Shown here in pieces: positions 17,255 to 26,382 of a DNA stretch of 64,000 nt. Both the position numbers and the translations under genes were made by a program. Numbering within the stretch: the first letter of the stretch is position 1; each line of letters begins with the position of its first letter. Origin of the DNA: Amycolatopsis sp. EV170708-02-1 (GTDB lineage: Bacteria > Actinomycetota > Actinomycetes > Mycobacteriales > Pseudonocardiaceae); the NCBI RefSeq assembly GCF_022479115.1, contig NZ_CP092497.1, positions 8,990,001 to 9,054,000 on the forward strand, written 5' to 3'. The notes under the pieces are model-generated. The model had not been told where the DNA came from. It ran no database searches and saw nothing but the letters and a program-made list of their open reading frames with translations.

Positions 17255-17280
17255 CTCGTAGACGAGTACTCGTCAACGAG
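17255..17280. promoter_or_regulatory. PadR operator, 26-bp palindrome
   Basis: The 26 bases read nearly the same on both strands, with only one mismatched pair; the core is GACGAGTACTCGTC. It abuts the AGGAGG ribosome site of the PadR gene. The length and two-fold symmetry suit a PadR dimer or pair of dimers, so this is the probable autoregulatory site. Confidence 0.75.
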
Positions 17281-17325
17281 TATCCACAGGGGCGCGAATG
17301 ATCGCAAGCCCGGCGAGAGCCGGGA

Positions 17326-18971
17326 TCAGAGGTCGTTCATGTACGGCACGGACGTCTGCGCGTGGTCGGTCATCCAGTTCCGCAGCGCGTGTGTGGCCAG
17401 GACGTCGTCCTCGTTGTAGCGCAGCAGGCGCTCCCGCTGGGCGTCGTCGGGGACCCCGCCGTCCATGCCGACGGCGTCGCGGTACCACCTCATCGACGCC
17501 TCGCCGCCCGCTTCCGGATCGCGCCACGCGAACCCGGCGACCGGGGCGATGACCTTGAGCCCCTTGCCGTGCGAGCACAGGAACTGGTCGGTGACGCTGC
17601 GGAAGAGATCGATCCATTCCTCGGAGTCCACAAAGGACGCGATCTCGGCCTTCTTGGGGACACCGGGATATTCGCCGAACCGGCTGGCGGAGCCGAAGAG
17701 CCAGCGGTTCTCGGCGAGCGCGTTGTAGCAATAGGCGCGGAAGGTCAGGCCCGCGGCGAGCGTGCGCTCGCGGACTTCGGTGAACCAGGCCCAGAACTCG
17801 GCGAAGGACCGGGCCTCGTCCGCGGTCGGCAGCGGCTCCCAGGTCGCGAACGCCCGGTAGCCCTGCTCCATCCCGATGTCGGCGCCGGTCAGCAGCGAAC
17901 CCCACAGGTACGCGCCGGAATCACCGAAGCTCTCCATGTCGACGTCGACCTCGACGTCACCGCGCGGGACCTCGACGCGGTCGACCTTGCGCACCATCGT
18001 GAGATCGGCGAGCCAGGCACGCGCCAGGATGATCGAATCGGCGAAGGTGCCGCCGGTCCAGTTCATCGGCGGGGGCTCGTCGGCCGGGTCGAGCGCGGCC
18101 AGCTTGTCCACTGTGGACACCCCGGCGCGGCGCAGCTCCATCGCGTCTTCGCCGCGGACGACCAGGCTGACGTCGCGGGTTTCGGTGAGCACCACCTCGC
18201 ACGTCGGCCACCAAGGACAGCGTCGGCATTCGAGGACGCGAGAGGGTTCCGCGAGCGGCTCGTCCCCATGGGCGGCGGCGTTCGCGATGGCGAGCCTGTC
18301 GGCGAAGCGGCTCTGGTACTCCGTCAGCGCGCTTCGGCCGCCCGGCCAGGTGGCCGCGGACAGGTCGTGCCAGACGACGACGTCCGCGTCGAGCCCGATG
18401 ACGCCGCCGATGGCGCGGTGTCCTTCGTGCTTCCCGAGCGCTTCGAGCATCCGGTAGAGGTGCGCGAGCCGCATCTGGTCCCGCGGCTGCGAGCGGACCT
18501 TTCGCGCCGGGTCGGGCAGCCGGTTCGCCGGGTCGAGGTCGGTCATCACCGTGGTCGGCGCACCCGCGCCGCGATCGGTGATGCGGTGCCGCACGACCAG
18601 CACCGGCACGTAGCCGTCGCCGGTGTGGACCAGGAGCTCGGAGCCGCCACGCCGATGACCGGCGCGATCGACCGGGAGCAGCGCGCCCCAGATGTAGCGC
18701 GCTTCGGCGGCGAAGGCCTCTTCGGTGAGCTGCACGCGCTCGGCGGCCGGGAGGTCTCGGGGATCTTGACCCAGGTCGCGTCGGGGCCGGTCGCGTCCAT
18801 GAGCCGCTGCACGATCGCGTCGCGATGCGCCGACGCGTCGGCGATCCGCTGCTGCGCGGCGGGGTCGGGCGGGGCGAGCGGGACCTCGCGCATCGCCGGA
18901 TCGTGTTCCAGGTGCACGCGACGCCGGCAGCGGCTCACCGCTCCCGCGTCCAGTAGCACCTCGTTACTCAC
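17326..18971 (-). pseudogene. TM0106-type RecB-like putative nuclease, frameshifted
   Basis: A long protein split by one frameshift. The N-terminal frame starts with VSNEVLLDAGAVSRCRRRVH and continues to TWVKIP. The main frame then carries the rest: GGVIGLDADVVVWHDLSAAT, the Cys-containing VLECRRCPWWPTCEV, and the C-terminal RNase H-like part (SFGDSGAYLWGSLL, ...YNEDDVLATHALRNW). Adding one base to the CCCC/GGGG run at 18759-18762 gives IPRDLPAAERVQLTEE and joins the frames. The family combines RecB-type and DnaQ-like features; its role is unproven. Start is GTG at 18971 or nearby. Confidence 0.75.
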
Positions 18972-19061
18972 GGACAACACTCTAGAAGGCCACCGGCAAG
19001 CCGACATGCCCGCCACATCGGCGACCAGTAAGTTCGACTGTGACACAGCGTGGGAGGTGCC

Positions 19062-19526
19062 ATGGCGCGCAAGGCCAAAGCCGTCGACGGCGAAGGCAGG
19101 TTTACCCCGAAGAAGGCGAAGAACGCCGTCGCGGTGGCCAAAGTGGTCGGACCGGCCGTACTGCCGGTGATCGCGCCGTACGCCGTTCGGGCGGCGGGTG
19201 CCGCACGAGAGCTATACGACCGTTATCAAGCGAAGAAGCTCGGCGTCGCCGTCGACCAGCTCGGCGAGTTCAGCGGGCGCGGTGCCGCGCTGCACGCGCG
19301 GATCGCGGGGCTGACGCAGGGGCTCGCGGAGCTGAAGAAATCCGCGAAGGCGACAGACTCCGACGTGGCCTTCGCGAAGGACACCCAGGGGACGCTGGAG
19401 CAGCTTTCGGCGACCGTTCGCGCTTCGGAGCGGATGCCCGCCGCGCGGCGGAAGGCGGCGCATCGGGCGGTGGCCGGGGAGCTGGACCAGCTGGAGGGGA
19501 AGCTGCTGCACCGGCTGGGGATCTGA
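19062..19526 (+). CDS. DUF6474-like small basic protein
   Basis: A 154-residue Ala/Lys-rich protein (MARKAKAVDGEGRFTPKKAK at the start). A weak hydrophobic stretch (VVGPAVLPVIAPYAVRAAGA) is followed by LYDRYQAKKLGVAVDQLGEF and long amphipathic helices to the end. This matches what I remember of DUF6474, a conserved actinobacterial family without known function; the family name is from memory. ATG at 19062 follows GGAGGTG. It is divergent from the TM0106-type gene and is followed by GAAGG-type palindromes. Confidence 0.8.
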   Translation: MARKAKAVDGEGRFTPKKAKNAVAVAKVVGPAVLPVIAPYAVRAAGAARELYDRYQAKKLGVAVDQLGEFSGRGAALHARIAGLTQGLAELKKSAKATDSDVAFAKDTQGTLEQLSATVRASERMPAARRKAAHRAVAGELDQLEGKLLHRLGI

Positions 19527-19533
19527 GCGAGCT

Positions 19534-19608
19534 GAAGGGAGCTTTCCCCGCATGTCATGCGAGGAAAGCTCCCTTCGCCGCGTGTGATGCGGGGAAAGTC
19601 CCCTTCAG
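19534..19608. terminator. Double GAAGG-type palindrome
   Basis: GAAGGGAGCTTTCCCCGCAT pairs with ATGCGAGGAAAGCTCCCTTC (ending 19576). A second right arm, GATGCGGGGAAAGTCCCCTT ending 19608, follows directly and could pair with the same left arm. It separates the converging DUF6474-like and osmoprotectant binding-protein genes. Confidence 0.75.
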
Positions 19609-19614
19609 CCCCCG

Positions 19615-20574
19615 CTAGGAGATGAAACCCTTCTTCTTCATCCATTCGTAGGCGACCTCGCCCTGATCACGGCCGTCGACGTCGACCTGCTTGCACAGCT
19701 CGATCATCTGCTCGTTGTCCAGCGCCGCGGCGATGGTCTCCAGCGGCCCGCGGATCTCCGGGTGCTGGTTCAGGAACTCGGTCCTCAGCGTCGGCACGGC
19801 GTTGTACTGCGGGAACGCCTTCTTGTCGTCTTCGAGCACGCGAAGGTTCAGCCCGGCGATCCGGCCGTCGGTCGTGAAGATCTCGCCGATCGGGCAGGTC
19901 CCGCTCGCCACGGCCGAGTAGATCGTCCCGATGCCGAAGTTCTTGATCACCGGGTTCTGGAACCCGTACGCCCGCACGGCGGCGGGGAAACCGTCCTGGC
20001 GGCTGGTGAACTCGGTTTCCAGGCAGAACACGTTCTGGTCCGGCTTCCGCTTCAGGAACGCCGCCAGGTCCGACGTCGTCTTGAGGTTGTTCGCCGCGCC
20101 GTAGGCCTCGGTGACCGCGAAGGCGTACTGGTCGTTGAGCGGCGAGTAGTTCAGCCAGGTGACGCCGAACTTCGCCTCGTCGGCCGCCTTCGTGGCTTCG
20201 TACTGGGCCTGTTCCCCGCCGGGGACGGGAAGTTCGTTGCCCTGGTAGTTGATCCAGCCGGTGCCGGTGTACTCCCAGGTGACGTCGGTCTGGCCGGCGA
20301 GCAGCGCCTGCCGTGACGAGTTCGAACCCTTGATGTCGGTCAGGTCGACGACGTCCGCGCCCGCCGCGGAAAGCGCCATCTCGGCCATGTAGCCCAGGAT
20401 GATGTTCTCGGTGAAGTCCTTCGAGCCCACTGTCACCTTGACGCCCTTGAGCGACTCGATGGGCTTGATGGAACCGGGTTCGATCTTGTACGGCAGCGCG
20501 GTGTTGACCTCGAGCCCGCACGCGGAAAGCGTGCCGCACAACAGGATCGCGCCGAGGATCGCTTTGAGTCGCAT
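19615..20574 (-). CDS. Osmoprotectant (glycine betaine-type) ABC transporter binding lipoprotein
   Basis: A 319-residue lipoprotein of the OpuCC/OsmF/ProX group that captures quaternary-ammonium osmoprotectants outside the cell. Signal and lipobox AILLCGTLSACG with Cys19, then the family start VTVGSKDFTENIILGYMAEM and DVVDLTDIKGSNSSRQALLA. Aromatic residues for ligand caging are plausible in TWEYTGTGWINY. It is the last gene of a four-gene operon, directly after a permease with a 1-base gap. Substrate is inferred from the family. Confidence 0.93.
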   Translation of the reverse strand: MRLKAILGAILLCGTLSACGLEVNTALPYKIEPGSIKPIESLKGVKVTVGSKDFTENIILGYMAEMALSAAGADVVDLTDIKGSNSSRQALLAGQTDVTWEYTGTGWINYQGNELPVPGGEQAQYEATKAADEAKFGVTWLNYSPLNDQYAFAVTEAYGAANNLKTTSDLAAFLKRKPDQNVFCLETEFTSRQDGFPAAVRAYGFQNPVIKNFGIGTIYSAVASGTCPIGEIFTTDGRIAGLNLRVLEDDKKAFPQYNAVPTLRTEFLNQHPEIRGPLETIAAALDNEQMIELCKQVDVDGRDQGEVAYEWMKKKGFIS

Positions 20575-20575
20575 G

Positions 20576-21355
20576 TCAGCGCAGTCCCTTCGGTCCGAAG
20601 AACTGTTCCGCCACCGCGCCGAGCCAGTCCACCAGCAGTGCCAGCGCGACGGCGAGCACCGAGCCGGTGATCAGCACCTTCGTCAGGTTGAGCTTGTAGC
20701 CGGTGTCGATCAGCAGGCCGAAGCCACCGGCGTTGACGAACATGCCGAAGGTCGCCGTGCCGACGGCCAGCACCAGCGAGGTCCGCAGGCCGGCCAGGAT
20801 CAGCGGGATGGCCAACGGGAACTCGACCCGCCACAGCACCCCGGAGGCCGACATGCCGATCCCGCGGCCCGCGTCGATCAGTGACGGATCGACCTGTTGC
20901 AGGCCGACCATCGTGTTCCGCAGCACCGGAAGCAGCGAGTAGAACGCCAGCGGCAGCGCGGCGACCCACAGCCCGCCGGTGGCGCCGGTGACGATGAACC
21001 ACAGCACCAGCACGCCCAGCGCGGGCGCCGCCTGGCCGATGTTCGCGACCGCCAGGAAGACCGGCGCCGCCCATTTCGCCCACGGCCGCGTCACGAGCAC
21101 GCCGAGCGGCACCGCGACGGCGACCACGATCGCGGTGACCACGACGGTCATCGCCAGGTGGTCGCGCAGCGCGGCGAACAGCCCGGCGGCGTTGAGGGTC
21201 TCCTTCTCCGTCGCGGTCAGGTCACTGCTGAACACCCAGATCAACACCCCGGCGACGATCAGCAGCACCGCGGCGGGCTGGGCGAACAGCCGGACCCGTT
21301 CGGCGCTTCTCGACGAGGATTCGGTGGAAAAGCCGGTATCGACGGTGGCCGTCAT
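20576..21355 (-). CDS. Osmoprotectant ABC transporter permease 2
   Basis: A 259-residue inner-membrane subunit with about six spans. The EAA-type loop is IDAGRGIGMSASGVLWRVEF, typical of OpuCB/OpuCD-type permeases. ATG at 21355 overlaps the ATPase stop as ATGA, so the genes are coupled. The N-terminal 30 residues are polar and cytoplasmic. It pairs with the first permease gene and the ATPase between them. Confidence 0.93.
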   Translation of the reverse strand: MTATVDTGFSTESSSRSAERVRLFAQPAAVLLIVAGVLIWVFSSDLTATEKETLNAAGLFAALRDHLAMTVVVTAIVVAVAVPLGVLVTRPWAKWAAPVFLAVANIGQAAPALGVLVLWFIVTGATGGLWVAALPLAFYSLLPVLRNTMVGLQQVDPSLIDAGRGIGMSASGVLWRVEFPLAIPLILAGLRTSLVLAVGTATFGMFVNAGGFGLLIDTGYKLNLTKVLITGSVLAVALALLVDWLGAVAEQFFGPKGLR

Positions 21356-22533
21356 GCGGTCACACCTTCCGCCGGGCTGTCGTCGGAGTGCTCCTCGCGC
21401 AGCTGCTGGATCGTCGAGATGACTGTGTCGAGCTCGATCGTGCCGGCGTATTCGCCGCGCGCGCCGGTCACCGGGACGCTGCCGCCCTCGGCGAGCATGG
21501 CTTCGAGCGCGTCCTGCAGGGTCGACTGGAGGCTGACGTAGTCGCGCAGCGGTTTGCCCGCGGTGGACAGCGACGTCGCCTTGGTCAGCTCGCGGACGTG
21601 CACCCACCGCATCGGACGGCGCCGCTGATCGAGCACCAGCACGAAATGCTTGCGCTGCTGCGTGAGCTTCTCGCGCACCTCGGACGGCGACTCGCTCACC
21701 GTCGCGGTGAGCGCGTCCTGCTTCAGCTCGACGTCGCGGACCCGCAGCAGCGTCAGCTGCTTCAGCGAGGCACCGGCGCCGACGAAACCGGCGACCGTGT
21801 CGTCGGCCGGGTTCGCGAGGATCGCGTCCGGGGTGTCGTACTGCAGGATCCGCGACTGGTTGCCCAGCACCGCGATCTTGTCGCCGAGCTTCACGGCCTC
21901 GTCGAAGTCGTGGGTGACGAAGACGATCGTCTTCTTCAGCTCGGTCTGGAGCCGCAGCAGTTCGTCCTGCAGGTTGCCGCGGGTGATCGGGTCGACCGCG
22001 CCGAACGGCTCGTCCATCAGCAGCACCGGCGGGTCGGCCGCGAGCGCCCGCGCGACGCCGACACGCTGCTGCTGCCCACCGGACAGCTGACGCGGGAACC
22101 GGTCGCGGAAATCGGCCGGGTCCAGCCCGACCAGGTCCATCATCTCCTCGACCCGGTCGTTGACCTTCTTCTTGTCCCAGCCGAGCAGCCCCGGCACCAC
22201 CGCGATGTTCTGCGCGACGGTGAAATGCGGGAAGAGCCCGGCCTGCTGGATCGCGTAGCCGATGCGACGGCGCAGCGTGTCGACATCGAGCTTCAGCGCG
22301 TCGTCGCCGCCGATGGTGATACGGCCCGACGTCGGCTCGATCAGCCGGTTGATCATGCGCATGGTCGTGGTCTTGCCACAGCCGGACGGGCCGACGAAGA
22401 CCACGATCTTGCCCGCGGGCACCACCATCGAGAAGTCGTCGACGGCCGGCTCCCGGGTCCCGGGGTAGCGCTTCGTGACGTTCTCCAGCTCGATCTCGAC
22501 GCCGGATACGGTTTCGGACTCAGCCACGGACAC
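21352..22533 (-). CDS. Osmoprotectant ABC transporter ATP-binding protein with CBS region
   Basis: A 393-residue ATPase. Walker A GPSGCGKTTT, Q-loop QQAGLFPH, signature LSGGQQQR, Walker B LLMDEPFGAVD and switch His in VTHD. After about residue 250 come two CBS-like repeats (ALTATVSESPSEVREK, PLRDYVSLQSTLQDALEAML), the ionic-strength/c-di-AMP-sensing part of OpuA/OpuC-type importers. It overlaps the upstream permease by 14 bases and the downstream permease by 4. Confidence 0.95.
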   Translation of the reverse strand: MSVAESETVSGVEIELENVTKRYPGTREPAVDDFSMVVPAGKIVVFVGPSGCGKTTTMRMINRLIEPTSGRITIGGDDALKLDVDTLRRRIGYAIQQAGLFPHFTVAQNIAVVPGLLGWDKKKVNDRVEEMMDLVGLDPADFRDRFPRQLSGGQQQRVGVARALAADPPVLLMDEPFGAVDPITRGNLQDELLRLQTELKKTIVFVTHDFDEAVKLGDKIAVLGNQSRILQYDTPDAILANPADDTVAGFVGAGASLKQLTLLRVRDVELKQDALTATVSESPSEVREKLTQQRKHFVLVLDQRRRPMRWVHVRELTKATSLSTAGKPLRDYVSLQSTLQDALEAMLAEGGSVPVTGARGEYAGTIELDTVISTIQQLREEHSDDSPAEGVTA

Positions 22534-23167
22534 CCCTAGAGACGGTCAAACGGTTGATCAGTACGTAAACGGCGTCGAGGACCAGCGCCAGGACGACCAC
22601 GCCGAGCGTCCCGGTCAACGCCTGGTTGAGGGAGTTCGTGCTCCCCGCGTTGGTGAGGCCGGAGAAGACCTCCGAGCCGAGGCCCGGGCCTTTCGCGTAG
22701 GCCGCGATGACCGCGATACCCATGAGCATCTGCGTCGCGACCCGCATCCCGGCGAGGATCGCCGGCCAGGCGAGCCGCAGCTCCACCCTGGTCAGCACGC
22801 CGAACCGGCTCATGCCGATGCCGCGCGCCGCGTCACTGACCGCCGGATCGACGCCGCTCAGCCCGACGATCGTGTTCCGCACGATCGGCAGCAGCGCGTA
22901 GAGCACGAGCGCGATGACGGTGGTGTTCGCGCCGAGGCCGAACACCGGGATGAGCAGCCCGAGGAGGGCGAAGGAGGGGACGGTGAGGATCGTGCTCGCC
23001 AGCGCCGTGGCCACGGCCGACCCGATCGGGCTGCGGTAGACGGCGACGCCGATCACCACGCCGAGGACGGCGGCCAGGATCGTGCACTGCACGACCGCGC
23101 TGACATGGAGGAGCCCTTGGAGGGCGAGTCTGTCCCACCGATCCGAGATGTACTCGAAGAGGTTCAT
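22520..23167 (-). CDS. Osmoprotectant ABC transporter permease 1
   Basis: A 215-residue permease with about six spans, starting MNLFEYISDRWDRLALQGLL and carrying the coupling loop VSDAARGIGMSRFGVLTRVE. ATG at 23167 is chosen because it starts the conserved N-terminus; the frame is open further upstream. It is the first gene of the operon, and the 231-base gap upstream should hold the promoter, probably osmotically controlled. Confidence 0.93.
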   Translation of the reverse strand: MNLFEYISDRWDRLALQGLLHVSAVVQCTILAAVLGVVIGVAVYRSPIGSAVATALASTILTVPSFALLGLLIPVFGLGANTTVIALVLYALLPIVRNTIVGLSGVDPAVSDAARGIGMSRFGVLTRVELRLAWPAILAGMRVATQMLMGIAVIAAYAKGPGLGSEVFSGLTNAGSTNSLNQALTGTLGVVVLALVLDAVYVLINRLTVSRGVRG

Positions 23168-23398
23168 CGCGTGCTGGTTCTCCCGCCGCCTCTGGGTGAG
23201 ACTCCTCACCCATTCGGAGTAGCTGTATCGGGAGCCTGACTACCCAAAACGCTCGCGGTCAAACCCCTGTTTACCGCCTTTTATCCCGCCAACCTGCCCG
23301 ATCCGGCCCGATCGGGCAAACGCACGCGCCGTCTTTCACGCTGCTCAGCAGCCGGGAGGACGTCGACCACTCGGCTGGGCGTCGAATACTCTTCACCC

Positions 23399-23947
23399 GT
23401 GAGTAAAGGCAGCCATCACCGAAGCGCGTTACGCGTTGTGCGTGGTGGCTTGCTCGGCGTGAGTTCCGCGGCGCTGGCCGTGACCGCTCACATGATCGGG
23501 GACGGCGACCTCCCCGATACGGCGATGACGTTGTTGCTCACCGTGCTGATCGGCTGGAACGCCGCCGCGCTCGCCGCGAAGGCCCGCGGACCGCTGGCCA
23601 CCATCGTCGACCTCGGCGCCGGTCAGGTCGTGATGCACCTCGTGCTCAGTTCGCTGAGCAGTCACCAGCCACACACCGAGCCCGCCCCGATCTCGGGCGG
23701 CCTCGCGATGACCGTCGCGCACGTCGTCGCCACCCTGATCACCGCGTTGCTGCTGGCCAAGGCCGACGGCCTGCTGCTCGGCGTCCTCTCCTGCCTGCGC
23801 GCGCTGGTCCCCTTCATCCTCAACGCGCTCCCGGTGCCCGCCGCGGTGGCGTCGCCGGTGCTCGCCCGTCCGGCGGGCCCCGGCCACCTCGTCCGCGTGG
23901 ACCTCCGCCGCGTCCACGGCAGGCGCGGCCCGCCGCTGTTCTCCTGA
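23399..23947 (+). CDS. Integral membrane protein next to the copper locus
   Basis: A 182-residue hydrophobic protein with four to five spans (LRVVRGGLLGVSSAALAVTA, TAMTLLLTVLIGWNAAALAA, GGLAMTVAHVVATLITALLL). His residues sit in loops (SSHQPHTEP). GTG start at 23399 has no strong ribosome site. It precedes the YcnI-CopC-CopD genes by 69 bases on the same strand, so a part in copper handling is possible but unproven. Confidence 0.7.
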   Translation: MSKGSHHRSALRVVRGGLLGVSSAALAVTAHMIGDGDLPDTAMTLLLTVLIGWNAAALAAKARGPLATIVDLGAGQVVMHLVLSSLSSHQPHTEPAPISGGLAMTVAHVVATLITALLLAKADGLLLGVLSCLRALVPFILNALPVPAAVASPVLARPAGPGHLVRVDLRRVHGRRGPPLFS

Positions 23948-24016
23948 ACCCACGACATCCCCCGTAATCCGGCGAGGCCCCCGAGCCCGCCGTCCCAGTC
24001 ACGTTCAGGAGTTTTC

Positions 24017-24790
24017 GTGTCCAAGCACGTCTTCAAGCGCGCCGGTTTCCTGGCCGCCGCCGTCGGTATCGCCGGCCTGCTGTCCGCCGGGGTCGCCTCG
24101 GCCCACGTCACCGCCAACGTCTACGGCCCCCAGCCCGCGAAGGGCGGCTACGGGTCGATCTTCTTCCGCGTCCCCAACGAGGAGAAGGACGCCGGCACGG
24201 TCAAGGTCGAGATCACCGTCAAGCCCGAGTACGCGCTCACCTCCGTGCGCGCCAAACCGCTTCCCGGCTGGAAGGCCGAGGTCGTCAAGGCCAAGCTGCC
24301 CGCCCCGGTGACCACCGACTCCGGCACGCAGATCACCGAGGCCGTCACCAAGGTCTCCTGGACCGCCGAGCCCGGTAACAAGATCGCCGCCGGGTCGACC
24401 GAGTTCCAGGAGTTCCAGATCAGCGCGGGCAAGTTCCCGGCCAACGTCGACACGATCGAGTTCCCCGCCACCCAGACCTACGAGAACGGCAAGGTCGTCG
24501 AGTGGAACCAGCCGACCCCGGCCTCCGGTGAGGAGCCCGAGCACCCCGCGCCGACGGTGAAGCTCGCCGAGAAGAGCGCCGACGGACACGGTGGCGGCCA
24601 CGGCACGGACACCAAGGCCACGGCCGAGGAGTCGCACGCCGCGTCTTCGTCGTCCGACAACACCGCCCGCTGGCTCGGCGGCGCGGGCCTGGTCGTCGGC
24701 GCGCTCGGCCTCGGCGTCGGCGCGGGTGCCACCCTGCGCGCCCGCCGCGCCACCGCCGTCTCCGGCAAGAGCGACACCGAAGGAAAGTAA
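24017..24790 (+). CDS. YcnI-like DUF1775 copper-binding surface protein
   Basis: A 257-residue secreted, membrane-anchored protein. Signal peptide to about residue 29 (LLSAGVASAHVTANVYGPQP), leaving the conserved N-terminal His of the mature protein. The YcnI-type domain covers about 30-175 (GSIFFRVPNEEKDAGTVKVE, PGWKAEVVKAKLPAPVTTDS, VEWNQP). A His-rich linker (ADGHGGGHGTD) and a C-terminal span (WLGGAGLVVGALGLGVGAGA) follow. GTG start has AGGAG upstream. It leads a coupled ycnI-copC-copD cluster, a standard copper uptake/handling set. Confidence 0.93.
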   Translation: MSKHVFKRAGFLAAAVGIAGLLSAGVASAHVTANVYGPQPAKGGYGSIFFRVPNEEKDAGTVKVEITVKPEYALTSVRAKPLPGWKAEVVKAKLPAPVTTDSGTQITEAVTKVSWTAEPGNKIAAGSTEFQEFQISAGKFPANVDTIEFPATQTYENGKVVEWNQPTPASGEEPEHPAPTVKLAEKSADGHGGGHGTDTKATAEESHAASSSSDNTARWLGGAGLVVGALGLGVGAGATLRARRATAVSGKSDTEGK

Positions 24791-25354
24791 ATGCGTAAAG
24801 CGATCGTCGCGCTGGCGATCACCGGGGTGGCGTGGCTCGCCACGGCCACCCCGGCGCTGGCGCACAACGTCCTGATCTCCTCCGACCCGGCGAAGGGCGC
24901 GTCGCTCGCCGCCGGGCCCGCGAAGATCACGCTCACGTTCGACCAGTACGTCCAGAACGCGAACGTCAACCAGATCGCGGTCATCGGACCGGGCGGCGGC
25001 CAGTGGGCCGAAGGCCAGGTCGAGGTCCGCGACAGCGTCGTGACCGTGCCGCTGCGGCCGCTCGGCCCGGCGGGCGAGTACAAGATCGGCTACCGGATCC
25101 TGTCCGCGGACGGGCACGCCGTGACCGGTGAGGTGCCGTTCACCCTCACCGCGGCGGGCACCGGAACCCCGGCGAGCGCCGATGCCGCGCGCAGCAACGC
25201 GGGCCAGGCCGAGACCACCCCGGCGACCGGCGGCGAAGGCTCCTCCGGCGTGCCGATCTGGGTGTGGATCGCGGGCGCCGTCGTGCTGCTCGCCGTCGGA
25301 CTGACCGTCGCGCTGCGCACCGGCGCCGGTGACAAGGAGAAGAGCGGCTCATGA
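24791..25354 (+). CDS. copC: CopC-domain copper-binding protein
   Basis: A 187-residue secreted protein. Signal peptide ends ATATPALA, exposing the N-terminal His of HNVLISSDPAKGASLA, the copper-site hallmark of CopC. The beta-sandwich continues to about residue 120 (YKIGYRILSADGHAVTGEVP, with Asp/His for Cu). A Thr/Ala-rich linker and one C-terminal span (IWVWIAGAVVLLAVGLTVAL) anchor it outside the membrane. Its ATG directly follows the ycnI stop and its stop overlaps copD by 4 bases. Confidence 0.95.
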   Translation: MRKAIVALAITGVAWLATATPALAHNVLISSDPAKGASLAAGPAKITLTFDQYVQNANVNQIAVIGPGGGQWAEGQVEVRDSVVTVPLRPLGPAGEYKIGYRILSADGHAVTGEVPFTLTAAGTGTPASADAARSNAGQAETTPATGGEGSSGVPIWVWIAGAVVLLAVGLTVALRTGAGDKEKSGS

Positions 25355-26382
25355 CCCAGGCCGAGACCACCTCGCGCGCCCGCGTCGCCGTCCTGTTCTG
25401 CGTGGTGACGGCGGGGATCGTCGGCGCCCTGATCGGGGTCGCGCTGACGGCGACCGCCCCCGTGCCCGGGGTCGCGCAGGTCAGCGAGGTGGTCTCGGTC
25501 TCGATCCCGATCGTTCGGGTACTGCTGGACATCTCGGCGGTCGCGACGATCGGGCTGGCGCTGCTTTCGGTACTGGTCGGCTACGACCGGCCGAAGCTCT
25601 CCGAGCCGATCATGCGGATCGCGCGGCCCGCGAGCGTCGCGGCCGCGCTGATCTGGGCGACCACCGCGCTCGTCGCGCTGATCCTGCAGACCGCCGAATA
25701 CCGGCCGGGCTCCAGCACGCTGTCGATGTCGGACGTCGGGAGCTACATCGCCGACGTCGGCGCCGGGAAGGCGCTGCTGATCGTCGCGGTCTTGGCCCTG
25801 CTGCACGCCGGGCTCGGGATCCTCGCGCTGAAACACGGCGAGAAGGTGCCCGCCGAGGTCCGCGTCGGGCTGGGGCTGTTCGCGCTGCTCCCGCTGCCGG
25901 TCACCGGTCACGCGTCGAACTGGAACTACCACGACTACACGATGATCTCGATGGAACTGCACGTCATGAGCGCCGTCGCCTGGACCGGCGGACTCGGCGC
26001 GATGGCGGTGCTGCTCGTCGGGAACCGGACACTCCTGGCGCACGCGCTGCCGCGGTTCTCCAAACTGGCGACGCTGTGCCTGATCCTCGGCGCGGCGACC
26101 GGGCTGTTCAACGGGCTGATCGAGATCTCGCTCAACCCGTCGCTCGGCTTCTGGGAAGGCGTCTTCACCACGCCGTACGGGCAACTGGTGCTGTTGAAGC
26201 TGCTGTGCACCGGCGTGATCGCGGGCCTCGGCGCGTACACGCGCTGGAAGCTGATGCCGCAGATCGTCCGGCACAACCGCACCGCGCTGGCCGCGTGGGC
26301 GACGCTGGAGCTGACGGTGATGGGGCTCGCGTTCGGCTTCGCCGTCGTCCTCACGCGAGCCCCGGTCGTCCCGACGTCTTAG
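25351..26382 (+). CDS. copD: CopD family copper transport membrane protein
   Basis: A 343-residue protein with eight to nine spans. GHASNWNYHDYTMISMELHV, followed by MSAVAWTGGLGAM, holds the conserved His residues of the CopD domain. The ATG overlaps the copC stop (ATGA), so translation is coupled; CopC is thought to hand copper to CopD for import. The stop overlaps the converging methyltransferase stop by 4 bases. Confidence 0.93.
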   Translation: MTQAETTSRARVAVLFCVVTAGIVGALIGVALTATAPVPGVAQVSEVVSVSIPIVRVLLDISAVATIGLALLSVLVGYDRPKLSEPIMRIARPASVAAALIWATTALVALILQTAEYRPGSSTLSMSDVGSYIADVGAGKALLIVAVLALLHAGLGILALKHGEKVPAEVRVGLGLFALLPLPVTGHASNWNYHDYTMISMELHVMSAVAWTGGLGAMAVLLVGNRTLLAHALPRFSKLATLCLILGAATGLFNGLIEISLNPSLGFWEGVFTTPYGQLVLLKLLCTGVIAGLGAYTRWKLMPQIVRHNRTALAAWATLELTVMGLAFGFAVVLTRAPVVPTS

